Assembly: GCA_045105075.1 (NCBI GenBank)
Contig: JBGCDD010000157.1
Span: 1 to 18,837 of the forward strand
Direction: 5' to 3'
Origin: JBGCDD01 sp045105075
GTDB taxonomy: Bacteria; Pseudomonadota; Alphaproteobacteria; Rhodobacterales; Rhodobacteraceae
Length of the DNA stretch: 18,837 nt
This document shows, piece after piece, positions 7,457 through 15,465 of the stretch. The notes beneath the pieces were generated by a model. That model was not told where the DNA came from, made no database searches, and worked only from the letters and a program-made list of their open reading frames with translations. Position numbers and translations under genes: made by a program. Each line of letters begins with the position of its first letter. Position 1 is the stretch's first letter.

Positions 7457-7901
7457 GGCCCATTCATAGAATGGATCATCTTGTAGGCCTATGCATAATC
7501 AAAGCTGATGTTTGTGCCCACAAAGGAAGGCGGAATCAGGGTCGTATTTATTGTCCTGCAAATTCACCGCCATGCCCGCTGCCACGCATCCGAGATACAT
7601 ATCGCCTTCGACTTGGCCTCACGCGGCTATGCGTGCAGAGCATTACGGCAAGTTGTGCAAAATTCCGAGACGCGCCATGTTCTGGCTCAATCGGCGCTTT
7701 GGTCCCCCAGCCTGTATTTTGGCGCAAGAACAGCTGTGATGTGGTGTCTGCGACGTCAAACTTGCCCTGTCAGGCACGAGCCGCATGGCGATAAACAGAT
7801 TTTTAACTCATATGGCGAAAAATTAACGCTTTCTTAACAAATCTATCACGGCGCCGTGACGGGCAGATGAGATGCTGGCTGCAGTTAAGGAGTCGGGCAC
7901 C
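7457..7901. other. Gene-free divergent region between LysR and the haloperoxidase leader
   Basis: This 445-base stretch separates two divergently read units. Short open frames exist on the plus strand (for example 7508-7837), but they match no family I know, are rich in Cys and His and have a weaker third-position GC bias than neighbouring genes. The last 60 bases are AT-rich (for example TTAACGCTTTCTTAAC at 7823-7838) and run into a perfect palindrome, consistent with a promoter for the plus-strand genes. Confidence 0.5.
7846..7859. promoter_or_regulatory. Perfect 14-bp palindrome, candidate operator for the haloperoxidase unit
   Basis: The sequence TCACGGCGCCGTGA equals its own reverse complement. 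It follows an AT-rich segment and lies 42 bases before a small ATG with a strong Shine-Dalgarno (7902). This position fits a repressor or activator site near the transcription start of the plus-strand genes. The binding protein is unknown. Confidence 0.45.
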
Positions 7902-7940
7902 ATGACAGTTACTCTTTTACGTACGTGCGGCCAATTCTGA
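7902..7940 (+). CDS. Putative 12-residue leader peptide
   Basis: The ATG at 7902 is preceded by TAAGGAG with a 9-base spacer, one of the best ribosome sites in the window. The frame encodes only MTVTLLRTCGQF before TGA. Its stop overlaps the ATG of a 63-codon frame (TGATG at 7938-7942), which in turn ends 1 base before the haloperoxidase ATG. This suggests a translated leader, perhaps with coupling or attenuation. Downstream, CAGGC at 7968-7972 and GCCTG at 8001-8005 could form the base of a hairpin. It could also be the relic of an older gene start. Confidence 0.35.
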   Translation: MTVTLLRTCGQF

Positions 7941-8131
7941 TGACACGGATTGGAAAAATGGCACCCGCAGGCTGGGGCTGGCGATTGTGCCGATGCGCCC
8001 GCCTGTCAAATCACGATGCTCCAACCGAGCGCGGCTCAATGCACATCATTTTTCGATGCATCCGCCCAAGACCCGATCCCTCTGCTTTTGATCTACAATT
8101 TTTCAACCGAAATTTACCAAAGGACCCTTGA
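7940..8131 (+). CDS. Small frame (63 aa) between leader peptide and haloperoxidase, doubtful
   Basis: The frame starts in a TGATG overlap with the 12-residue leader and ends with TGA at 8129-8131, one base before the haloperoxidase ATG at 8133. The product (MTRIGKMAPAGWGWRLCRC at its start) is Arg-rich and matches no family I recognise. Its arrangement would allow ribosomes to pass from the leader to the haloperoxidase start by termination-reinitiation, but the haloperoxidase has its own Shine-Dalgarno. It is reported because of the arrangement, not because of any protein similarity. Confidence 0.2.
   Translation: MTRIGKMAPAGWGWRLCRCARLSNHDAPTERGSMHIIFRCIRPRPDPSAFDLQFFNRNLPKDP
8119..8124 (+). 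promoter_or_regulatory. Ribosome binding site deciding the haloperoxidase start
   Basis: AAAGGA lies 8 bases before ATG at 8133. This supports the shorter start over the in-frame upstream ATG at 7950. Confidence 0.6.
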
Positions 8132-8132
8132 T

Positions 8133-10220
8133 ATGACATTTCCAGATCCTGTTCGCAGGGACATCGCAAAAGTACGTCGCGTCGATGCCACCGATATGTC
8201 GACCCGCTCTGTTCATCCGATCCCAGAGGAGAATGGCGACGAAGCTGAGCCCTTTATTTTCAACTTCACCAAAGGCCTGGAGCATTCCCAGAACGGATTG
8301 CTGGCCAACGTCCAGAGCTACCTGGATTTCAAGAGCGGCACCGAGGTCCACGACCCAATGACATTCGCCCAAACCGTGCCTTACCGGGGTGATTTCATCG
8401 ATGATACGGGTGCGCCATTTGCGGGGGCGTTTCGGCGTTGGGAAAGCCCGACCGCCGGGCACGCATATGTTATGGAAGGCCCCGATCCGTTTGCGGTCAC
8501 GATGCCGCCGGCGCCCAAAGTTGGCTCGGCTGAGTTCGCGGCAGAAATGGCCGAATGTTATCAGATGGCGCTGGGTCGTGAATGGGGGGTTGCGGCACTG
8601 ATGGATCCTGGACTTGTCGGCGCTCTAAAGGTGAGCGACGGCGTTGGTGCACTCTCTCAGGCGTGTAAAAAGCGCATCACGGATGATTGCGCCGCGGTGC
8701 AAGACGCCGCCGACAGGATCAGTGGGATGCGCTGGTTTGCAGGCACCGAGGATGACGGGCAAACCGATCAACTGCTCAAAGACCGGCGGCGGTTTGGCGT
8801 CACCCAAGCGGCTGGCAACCTGTTTCGCGGTGTCGGCGAAGATTGCTGGGCGACACCCTTTGTATCGCAATTCATGGTGATGGGCTCGGGCGGGGGCATG
8901 CGCGACGCCCAAAAGCGCGCCAGCGGTATGGTTCAATACGGCGCACAGCGCATCGCGCAGACCGTACGCATCGCGACGCCTGAAAAGGATTACATGACCA
9001 AGTGGTCGGAATGGTTGAACGTGCAAAACGGCTATGCCGTCAAGCTGGCGCCCAAGGATGAGTTCCAGAACGACGACTATCGCCCCTTGGCGCGGTTGCG
9101 GGATCTGGCAACCTACGTGCACTTTGATCAACTCTATCAGGCCTATCTGAACGCGGCGTTAATCCTGCTGGACGAACAGTTTCCAAGCGACCCCGGTATT
9201 CCCTATCACGGCGCGGCCATCAACAAGTTCCCGTTTCCCGGGGCGTCTGCAGGTGACACAAACCGCATGCCCTTCGCCTTGTTCGGTGGTCCGCATCTGC
9301 TGACTTTGGTCACGGAAGTGTCCAGTCGGGCGCTAAAGGCGGTGCGGTTGCAGAAATTCTCGGTTCACAGACGGCTGCGCCCAGAAGCGGCTGGCGCCTT
9401 GTTTCATACGGTCTACACAGGTTATCAGCCTGATCGCAATCTGCCAGGCAGCACCGCCTATGCCACCGCCGGGCAAACCGCGGATGCGATGGCGCGCCAA
9501 ACACTGGGCAGCACTGTTGCGCGTTACACGTTCCCCACGGATGGGCCAAACCCCGGAACCGATATGGTCCTGGAGCAGATTTTGACCGATGTGCGTCTGC
9601 ACAATGCAGCCCAGAACGGCACAGAGCCCAGCGATCTAAGCATGGCGACCTGGTTGCTGCCGATGGCCTTTCCCGAAGGCTCGCCCATGCATCCGGCTTA
9701 CGGGGCTGGACATGCCACGGTTGCGGGGGCCTGCGTGACGTTGCTCAAGGCGTTCTTTGCGATGACCGACCCGGACGACGCAACCAAACCGGTGTTTTTG
9801 GTCGATGAAACCAAGCTGGCGTTGGTCCCCGATTGCGGCACGAAACCCAGCGATCCGACAATCGATTTGCTGAGCGTTGCGATCGAAAAGGGCCTGACCC
9901 TGGAGGGTGAGCTGAACAAGCTGATGTGGAACATTTCGAATGCGCGCAACATCGCGGGTGTTCACTATTACACCGACTACATCGAGTCCGCGCAGTTGGG
10001 CGAGGCGATCACCTTGGGCATCTTGCGCGAACAGATGTTGTGCTATCACCCGGCCGAGCAGGTGACGATGACCGTACCGCTGCTGGTGCCGCGCACGTTG
10101 CCGGCCTGCTTGCTCAGCGACAGCTCGATTGGCGAAACAGACGTCGTGGCAGCCGTGCGCATCCTGTCCGACGGCACGCTTGAACCCGCCATGGTGACTC
10201 CGGGTCGAGATGAAGCGTGA
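8133..10220 (+). CDS. Vanadium-dependent haloperoxidase (PAP2 superfamily)
   Basis: This 695-residue enzyme is predicted to bind vanadate and use hydrogen peroxide to oxidise a halide to hypohalite, which halogenates organic substrates. Vanadate ligands match algal/cyanobacterial bromoperoxidases in identity and spacing: Lys408 and Arg416 in KFSVHRRLRP, His520, Gly526 and His527 in HPAYGAGHATVAG, Arg605 and His611 (vanadium ligand) in ARNIAGVHYYTD. The spacings of 8, 7 and 6 residues equal those of Corallina bromoperoxidase (Lys398/Arg406, His478/His485, Arg545/His551). The Ser of the usual PSGH motif is Ala525. The ATG at 8133 is chosen because AAAGGA lies 8 bases upstream; the frame is open earlier, but that part is Arg/Cys-rich and unlike the family. 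No signal peptide is visible, so it is cytosolic or exported by another route. It overlaps the next gene. Confidence 0.92.
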   Translation: MTFPDPVRRDIAKVRRVDATDMSTRSVHPIPEENGDEAEPFIFNFTKGLEHSQNGLLANVQSYLDFKSGTEVHDPMTFAQTVPYRGDFIDDTGAPFAGAFRRWESPTAGHAYVMEGPDPFAVTMPPAPKVGSAEFAAEMAECYQMALGREWGVAALMDPGLVGALKVSDGVGALSQACKKRITDDCAAVQDAADRISGMRWFAGTEDDGQTDQLLKDRRRFGVTQAAGNLFRGVGEDCWATPFVSQFMVMGSGGGMRDAQKRASGMVQYGAQRIAQTVRIATPEKDYMTKWSEWLNVQNGYAVKLAPKDEFQNDDYRPLARLRDLATYVHFDQLYQAYLNAALILLDEQFPSDPGIPYHGAAINKFPFPGASAGDTNRMPFALFGGPHLLTLVTEVSSRALKAVRLQKFSVHRRLRPEAAGALFHTVYTGYQPDRNLPGSTAYATAGQTADAMARQTLGSTVARYTFPTDGPNPGTDMVLEQILTDVRLHNAAQNGTEPSDLSMATWLLPMAFPEGSPMHPAYGAGHATVAGACVTLLKAFFAMTDPDDATKPVFLVDETKLALVPDCGTKPSDPTIDLLSVAIEKGLTLEGELNKLMWNISNARNIAGVHYYTDYIESAQLGEAITLGILREQMLCYHPAEQVTMTVPLLVPRTLPACLLSDSSIGETDVVAAVRILSDGTLEPAMVTPGRDEA

Positions 10221-10705
10221 GCCACACAAACCTGTCCGACTTCAAATTGCAGACAAAGAAAGACAAAGCCATGATCCTCGCGACCGGAACCTTTATGCCA
10301 TGCGCCGCCCCTGTTTTGCGCGGCAGCTTCAATCTGAACTTGCACGATGACGGACTGCTGATGGAAACCAGCGCAGACTTCTTTTTTGCGGGCGCAAACC
10401 AGCCTGCGTTTGCGCTGGCGCGCGGGGTTTTGATCGACGCGACCGATCCGGTGCTGCACCAAGATGTGAGCGACACGCGGTTTCTGGACTTGCCTGGACG
10501 CAACGTGCCGGTTTGTGGTCAGCATTGTGGTTTGATCCCGCCCAGTGGTGACGTGGCCGCCTACACAACGGTTGTGTTGTGGTGCTTTCAGACATCGTTG
10601 GCGCTTGGGTTTGGTCAGATTGAACGGGCGCGACCTGCAAACATCGAAGCCAAGCCCAGCGCCCCCTCGCCGGTGCTGGAATTGACCCGGTCATTGCAGC
10701 AGTAG
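10217..10705 (+). CDS. Hypothetical protein coupled to the haloperoxidase
   Basis: I do not recognise this protein of 162 residues. It starts at GTG 10217 in a GTGA overlap with the haloperoxidase stop, which implies translational coupling. An internal ATG at 10271 (MILATGTFMPCAAPVLRG) is an alternative start. No signal peptide or convincing membrane helix is seen. Visible features are a central acidic/aromatic stretch (DDGLLMETSADFFFAG) and a Cys/His cluster (VCGQHCGLIPP). It ends 17 bases from the 3' end of the convergent P450-peroxidase gene. Because of the overlap it is probably a partner of the haloperoxidase, for example an accessory, a metal or vanadate handling protein or an immunity function, but this is inference from position only. 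Confidence 0.6.
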   Translation: MSHTNLSDFKLQTKKDKAMILATGTFMPCAAPVLRGSFNLNLHDDGLLMETSADFFFAGANQPAFALARGVLIDATDPVLHQDVSDTRFLDLPGRNVPVCGQHCGLIPPSGDVAAYTTVVLWCFQTSLALGFGQIERARPANIEAKPSAPSPVLELTRSLQQ

Positions 10706-10721
10706 CGCCCGCCGTCACAAA

Positions 10722-13700
10722 TCAGTGGCGTTTGCGGGTCAAGGCCCGCAGCGCCGCACGACCGGGGACAAAGAAGTAACCGCCACCGCAAAACCCGACA
10801 TAGTCGTTTTTCAGCTCAATCTTCTCGCGTCCTTGGGGTGAGGGCACCGAAAATGTTCGGTGGCCATGGCCCATCAACGGATCGATTTCATTGACCAGCC
10901 CATGAAAGCTGGGGGCGTTGATCCAGGTTTGTTGAATGAACTCAAACTGACGCTCGATGCTGGCGTTCAGACACACAAACAACAACCCACCCTGTTTGCC
11001 ATCGTCAGTAAAATACCGCCGTCCGCGGCGCAGAATGCGATGGCGATGGGTCATGTCCTTGGGATCGCTGGGGTCATCAAACGAATCCCTGGGGTGCGAA
11101 CGGCGCACATGCGCCCCCAGCGGGACATCGTGGCCCCAGGGGTCCGACTTGGCAAAGTTCAGGGCGGGCCGCTCGGCCGGGGCCGGGGTCTGGGTCTGGG
11201 TCATCGGATTCTCGGCGGACTGAAGTGCGCTGAACGATGGTGAGCCAACGGGCGATCCATCACGACGGCGTCCGATGATTTTTGCGCCAAGATCATCAGC
11301 GGACGTGTCGGGTGGCGTTGCGCTGCCTAGGTCCTTTTGAAACTGATCGCCGTCGACCTCGAGCTGACGAATGACCATAAATGTACCGTCCCGACCCAAA
11401 TCACGCGCTGGCGATTTCGGCGCGGCGAAGTTGGGCCATTTGCCTTTTGCAAAGGGCGCAGGATCCGGCAGATCGCAATGCAGATCCCAAGCGGCCGGGA
11501 CCAAAGGTGACAGCGCCAAAAGACCCTTTTGATCCGTTTTGCCCAAGATGAATTCCCCCGCTGCGATCGCGAATTTCGAATTTTCACGCACGCCGGGCGC
11601 GCCTGCAATCACAGGTTGCGATACGCCATCGGCAAAGCCAATGCCCCGTTTGCGCCGTGCAGAGGTCGCACCGCGCGGTCGTTCAGTGAGGTTTTGGGCG
11701 TATCTTTCGATCGTGGTTTGCAACCGGCCTGTGGCCTCATCCTGATGTGTGGGGTTGGTTTCAAGGCCCGCCGATTTGGATAGGTCGCGAAGCTGTTGAA
11801 CCTCGGCCTGGCCAAAAGCGGTTTCGGCCAGATCCTGGGCAATCTGGCGTAGGGTGTCGCGGTCGTCTTGCGCCTTTTTCTGGTCATCTGGCTTGTGCTG
11901 CGGCAATTCCGTTTTGATGATCTCGGGATCAGGCGCGATGGCGTCGCCAAGCACGTGTAGCAACCCATCAACTGCGTCTTGCCGGGCTGCATTAATCGCA
12001 TCGGGCGTGTTGCGCGCCGGGGCAGCCACCAGAAAAACCGCATCAATTTCGCGGGCTTGGACCGTATGACCATCGGATCGGTCAATCCAGCGCACACGCG
12101 GGTCACCATTGGGCAACGGGTCGCCCAACGTCCGCGCGCGTCGTCCCATACCCTCTACAAAACTGGTCGGGAAATGATGCAGCTGGCGACCCAGTGGTCC
12201 ACGTGATTGCGACGGCGTGCCCAACCGCTCCATCCCGCGCGACGACAGGCCAAACGTGGCGACGGCGCCATCACGCCAATTTGGCGCGGCGCCAAATGAA
12301 ATGACAGGAGTTTTAGACCCTGTATCGTCGATTTGGCGATGGCTGAGCCGGGCCAATGCGGCGCGAAAGTCGTCGGTTTTGCCGTCTGCGATTTGCACAG
12401 CCACGCAGGCCGATGCCGGAAAACGGCCAAAGCTGGAAAACACAATGCTCTGGGTGTCTTCGGGAACCAAGCTGTCAGGTGCCGCAGCGGGTCGTGATCC
12501 AAACAAATTCAGCCAGCGTTCCGCCTCCGAGCGGGTCAATTCACGCGCCAGACCCTCGCGGACCAATGCGTTTCTGCGGATCGTGGCGTTGTTCAAATCG
12601 GGGAAGCGTTGCCGCCACAGTGCGGCCGGCACCTGACGTCCGCGCACCCAGCGTTTGAATTTCTCGTCATCATACGCGCCGTCGTTTACAAGATCTTTGG
12701 TGCGCGGAAATCCGGTGAAATTGCTCCAGAACAGAGACATGCCTTCGGTGGCCAGATCGGAAAAGTCACCGATGTAGCTGGACCAACTGCCATCAAAACT
12801 GGACAGGAAAACAGCCTGTTTTGCGCCTTTGAGACGCACGAAACGGGCGTGCCGGATAGAGCCGATATTGGCGTTCCATCCCGGGCGAAACCAATGCGTG
12901 TTCATCCATGCGATGATCCACATGGCAAAGGTCAGAACCACGCGGCGCATCTGTCCCGGCTTGAGTTCCACGACCAGGGCCAGGTGGTTGAGGCGCACGC
13001 CCTCATGGTCTTCTCGCGCCGTTGTTTTGGCCAGCTGCGTTAGGTTTGGCTGATGCTCGTCCTCGGGATCACGCCGTTCGGCGCGTTGTACGGCGCGCCA
13101 AAACAGCCACCCAATTGCACCGATGGCCCCACCCAAAACGACCACCGTCGACAGCGCCATAGCGACCCAAATCAGCGCCGCGGCCCCCCACGACCCGGCA
13201 CCAACCGACCATGTGGCCCAGCCCGCCCAAGCACAGACGACGGCCACAAAACCCAGCAACGCAGCGCGCACAGAGCCCGACGTTCCCACCCATCGCCACA
13301 TTGCGTGCGAAAACGAAACATCGCTATGCGCGGCAAAGGCAGGTGTGGTGGATGGTGGACGGGTCAGAAGCGCCGAAACGTCAGGGTTTTGCTTCAACTG
13401 CGCTCGCGTCGCGGCCCATGTTTCCAGCGCCGCGTTGGGCCCACGTTGGGTTTTCAGATGATCATCCACGCAACGCTCTGCCATGTCAGCCAGACGTTTC
13501 TCTTGCTCAATCTGGGCAACCGACCAATCCGTCACGCCGTTCACGGCCAATCCCGCATCTCCCCAAAGACGTGGCTTGGTTGATTTGGAATGATTTTCGA
13601 ACAGGGATTTGAGCGAGGTTCCGCGCCAGCCTGCAGCCTCTAACGTTGGGCGCAAAATATCGGCGCCGACTTGCTGAAAACGATCAAGCGCGCTGTCCCA

Positions 13701-15443
13701 GGGTCCGTCTGCATTCACCTCGATGACCATATGAGGACGGATGTCTTTGTGCATCGTCAAAGACACCAGCGTGATGCCGAGACCGTGCAGACCGCCGACA
13801 CTGCGCATGTTTTCCATAAACAAATCGGCGGGGTCTTCATCGACCCGGGCAAGGGCGGCTGCTGTTTCCTGGGCAACACTTTCGTACACCCGCCGTTCGG
13901 CGCGACGCTGCACGACATTTTTGAGCTGTTTGAGAAACGCGGCACTCAGGGGACGGCCAAGACGCGTCTCAAGACGGCGCAACGCACGGTCATACAGATT
14001 GCTTGCCCGCTTTGAAATCTGATGCTCGTTTGCGCGCAGTGGCACCACTGCGGTGGCGACAACCTGCCCGCCTTTGGGTGCGATGGCTTGATAGGTCACA
14101 GGCAGGCGCGCGGGCATCAGTTCGTTCAGGCGGCGCAGCATGGGTCCTGCGGGTTTGACGTTTTGCCGGGCAAACAGCGCCATGAAGATCTGCGTCGCAA
14201 CGGCTTCGGCCATATCGCGGCCCATGCAGGCATGCGCGCCAACGCCAAAGGCCAGATCCGTGCCCTCCAATGTGTCGTTGGTCCGGCGCGATTGTTCGCG
14301 CAATGCCGAAGGAATACAGATCAGCGCGGTTTCACCGTGGCGCAGCCGGATGTCCGGGCTGAAATCGGCGGACGCGTCACCCTCAAGCGCCACGTGGCGC
14401 ACCACCCAGGGCCAGGTGGCAGGATGCCTGCGAAAGTTTTCCTGGATCAAGGCGCGCATACCGGCCGAGTCGCCCTGCCTTGCCAACCTTTCGGCCCTTT
14501 GTCTGAGTTTGCGATGCCGCAACACGTGATTTAGCGCATGGGAATCAGGCAAGAACTGAGTGGCCAGGGTAAACGCCAACCCGATCATAATGTTGGCGGC
14601 GCGATCATCCGTCAAATACGCGCGAGCGCCCATTTCGTTGTCGGTGTCCTTCAGCAAAGGCAAATCCGCGTCTCGCATCTGGCGCAACCGATCCAGTGTA
14701 CTGCCGGGGGGCACAGCGCTGCGGGGCGCCAAAATCCCGCGCAATTGCGAGCCATAGATCCGGCGTGCGCTTTCAAAGGCACGACGCAAGGCCAACTCGT
14801 CTGCCGCAAACGGCGAGACAAATTGCTCGGCGGCGCGAAAGGTCCAGGTCAGGAGCGCCTCGGGGTCCTCGCGTGGCATGCCGTGAACTTGAAAGGCGCA
14901 TTCGGCCAAAACCGGGCGCAACAGGTCGTTGATCACGTCAATGTCGCCGCGGGCATCGTCGAGCAGCGCATTGGCTGTTTTAAACGCGACCTCGGCCATG
15001 TCTTTGGACAGATCCCGATCCGGCGGCGCAAGAACCTGGTGATAGACGTCCCGCTGAACAAGATGGTCAACGCCGTCCAGCCCAAGCGTGTTTGGCATGT
15101 CTCGGAACAGGGCCTTTTGATCTGGCCCGGCGGCCACGCGAAACCGTTCTTCTGGATCGCGCAGAGCGGCGCGCACGTCTTTTTCCGACGCCAAAATCAA
15201 AAAGCCGAACCAACGTCGTGGCCACCCATCCCATCCAACTCGCCCAAGCCAGCCGGTGTTTCGGACAATCCACCCCATGGCCGAAATGGCGAAATAGAAA
15301 AAGACCCAAGACACGCTCGGTCGGGTCTCTAATTCATTTTGCAAAGAAAGGTTGAAGTCACCGCCAGACCACGTGTCTCTGACATCTGTGACTTTTTTGA
15401 AATCATCTTGGTAATCTGGATATTTGCTTTTTAGAAATGCCAT
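10722..15443 (-). CDS. Multidomain cytochrome P450 - membrane hairpin - DyP-type peroxidase fusion
   Basis: One uninterrupted frame of about 1,573 residues (numbered here with the TTG one codon upstream as 1). Residues 1-470: cytochrome P450, with a hydrophobic N-terminal stretch (46-61), the ExxR pair Glu336/Arg339 in ENFRRHPAT and the heme-binding loop FGVGAHACMGR with Cys407. The expected I-helix (NIMIGLAFTLAT, 285-296) lacks the usual acidic residue before Thr. Residues 553-607 and 860-914: two similar alpha/beta modules (EVNADGPWDSALDRF and LSSFDGSWSSYIGDF). Between them are two membrane segments (about 727-748 and 755-783). Residues about 995-1574: DyP-type heme peroxidase, with GFADG (Asp1273), proximal His1446 in GAHVRRSHPRD and distal Arg1473 in RILRRG; a charged insertion lies at 1180-1260. 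It is the second gene of an operon with the regulator, 22 bases downstream. ATG 15443 is preferred to TTG 15446. Probably membrane-attached; substrate unknown. Confidence 0.9.
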   Translation of the reverse strand: MAFLKSKYPDYQDDFKKVTDVRDTWSGGDFNLSLQNELETRPSVSWVFFYFAISAMGWIVRNTGWLGRVGWDGWPRRWFGFLILASEKDVRAALRDPEERFRVAAGPDQKALFRDMPNTLGLDGVDHLVQRDVYHQVLAPPDRDLSKDMAEVAFKTANALLDDARGDIDVINDLLRPVLAECAFQVHGMPREDPEALLTWTFRAAEQFVSPFAADELALRRAFESARRIYGSQLRGILAPRSAVPPGSTLDRLRQMRDADLPLLKDTDNEMGARAYLTDDRAANIMIGLAFTLATQFLPDSHALNHVLRHRKLRQRAERLARQGDSAGMRALIQENFRRHPATWPWVVRHVALEGDASADFSPDIRLRHGETALICIPSALREQSRRTNDTLEGTDLAFGVGAHACMGRDMAEAVATQIFMALFARQNVKPAGPMLRRLNELMPARLPVTYQAIAPKGGQVVATAVVPLRANEHQISKRASNLYDRALRRLETRLGRPLSAAFLKQLKNVVQRRAERRVYESVAQETAAALARVDEDPADLFMENMRSVGGLHGLGITLVSLTMHKDIRPHMVIEVNADGPWDSALDRFQQVGADILRPTLEAAGWRGTSLKSLFENHSKSTKPRLWGDAGLAVNGVTDWSVAQIEQEKRLADMAERCVDDHLKTQRGPNAALETWAATRAQLKQNPDVSALLTRPPSTTPAFAAHSDVSFSHAMWRWVGTSGSVRAALLGFVAVVCAWAGWATWSVGAGSWGAAALIWVAMALSTVVVLGGAIGAIGWLFWRAVQRAERRDPEDEHQPNLTQLAKTTAREDHEGVRLNHLALVVELKPGQMRRVVLTFAMWIIAWMNTHWFRPGWNANIGSIRHARFVRLKGAKQAVFLSSFDGSWSSYIGDFSDLATEGMSLFWSNFTGFPRTKDLVNDGAYDDEKFKRWVRGRQVPAALWRQRFPDLNNATIRRNALVREGLARELTRSEAERWLNLFGSRPAAAPDSLVPEDTQSIVFSSFGRFPASACVAVQIADGKTDDFRAALARLSHRQIDDTGSKTPVISFGAAPNWRDGAVATFGLSSRGMERLGTPSQSRGPLGRQLHHFPTSFVEGMGRRARTLGDPLPNGDPRVRWIDRSDGHTVQAREIDAVFLVAAPARNTPDAINAARQDAVDGLLHVLGDAIAPDPEIIKTELPQHKPDDQKKAQDDRDTLRQIAQDLAETAFGQAEVQQLRDLSKSAGLETNPTHQDEATGRLQTTIERYAQNLTERPRGATSARRKRGIGFADGVSQPVIAGAPGVRENSKFAIAAGEFILGKTDQKGLLALSPLVPAAWDLHCDLPDPAPFAKGKWPNFAAPKSPARDLGRDGTFMVIRQLEVDGDQFQKDLGSATPPDTSADDLGAKIIGRRRDGSPVGSPSFSALQSAENPMTQTQTPAPAERPALNFAKSDPWGHDVPLGAHVRRSHPRDSFDDPSDPKDMTHRHRILRRGRRYFTDDGKQGGLLFVCLNASIERQFEFIQQTWINAPSFHGLVNEIDPLMGHGHRTFSVPSPQGREKIELKNDYVGFCGGGYFFVPGRAALRALTRKRH
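10727..10755. terminator. Hairpin at the convergent 3' ends, possible terminator
   Basis: TGCGGG (10733-10738) and CCCGCA (10745-10750) form a perfect 6-bp stem with a 6-base loop. It is extended by GGCG/CGCC outside a small bulge. The hairpin lies inside the last codons of the P450-peroxidase gene, where two transcripts meet. There is no T-run, so this is not a classic intrinsic terminator. Confidence 0.25.
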
Positions 15444-15465
15444 CAATATGCACCGCTTTCAAATT

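Noticed and set aside
7508..7837. Plus-strand frame of 109 codons in the LysR-haloperoxidase gap
   Set aside because: It has no recognisable family, weak third-position bias and an excess of Cys and His. It is treated as intergenic, though an orphan gene cannot be fully excluded.
9636..10229. Minus-strand open frame of 197 codons within the haloperoxidase gene
   Set aside because: It is opposite the vanadate-binding motifs of the haloperoxidase and has shadow-like Arg/His/Gln-rich composition.
14538..15332. Plus-strand open frame of 264 codons opposite the P450 domain
   Set aside because: It is the reverse-strand shadow of the conserved P450 coding sequence, with no ribosome site or family match.
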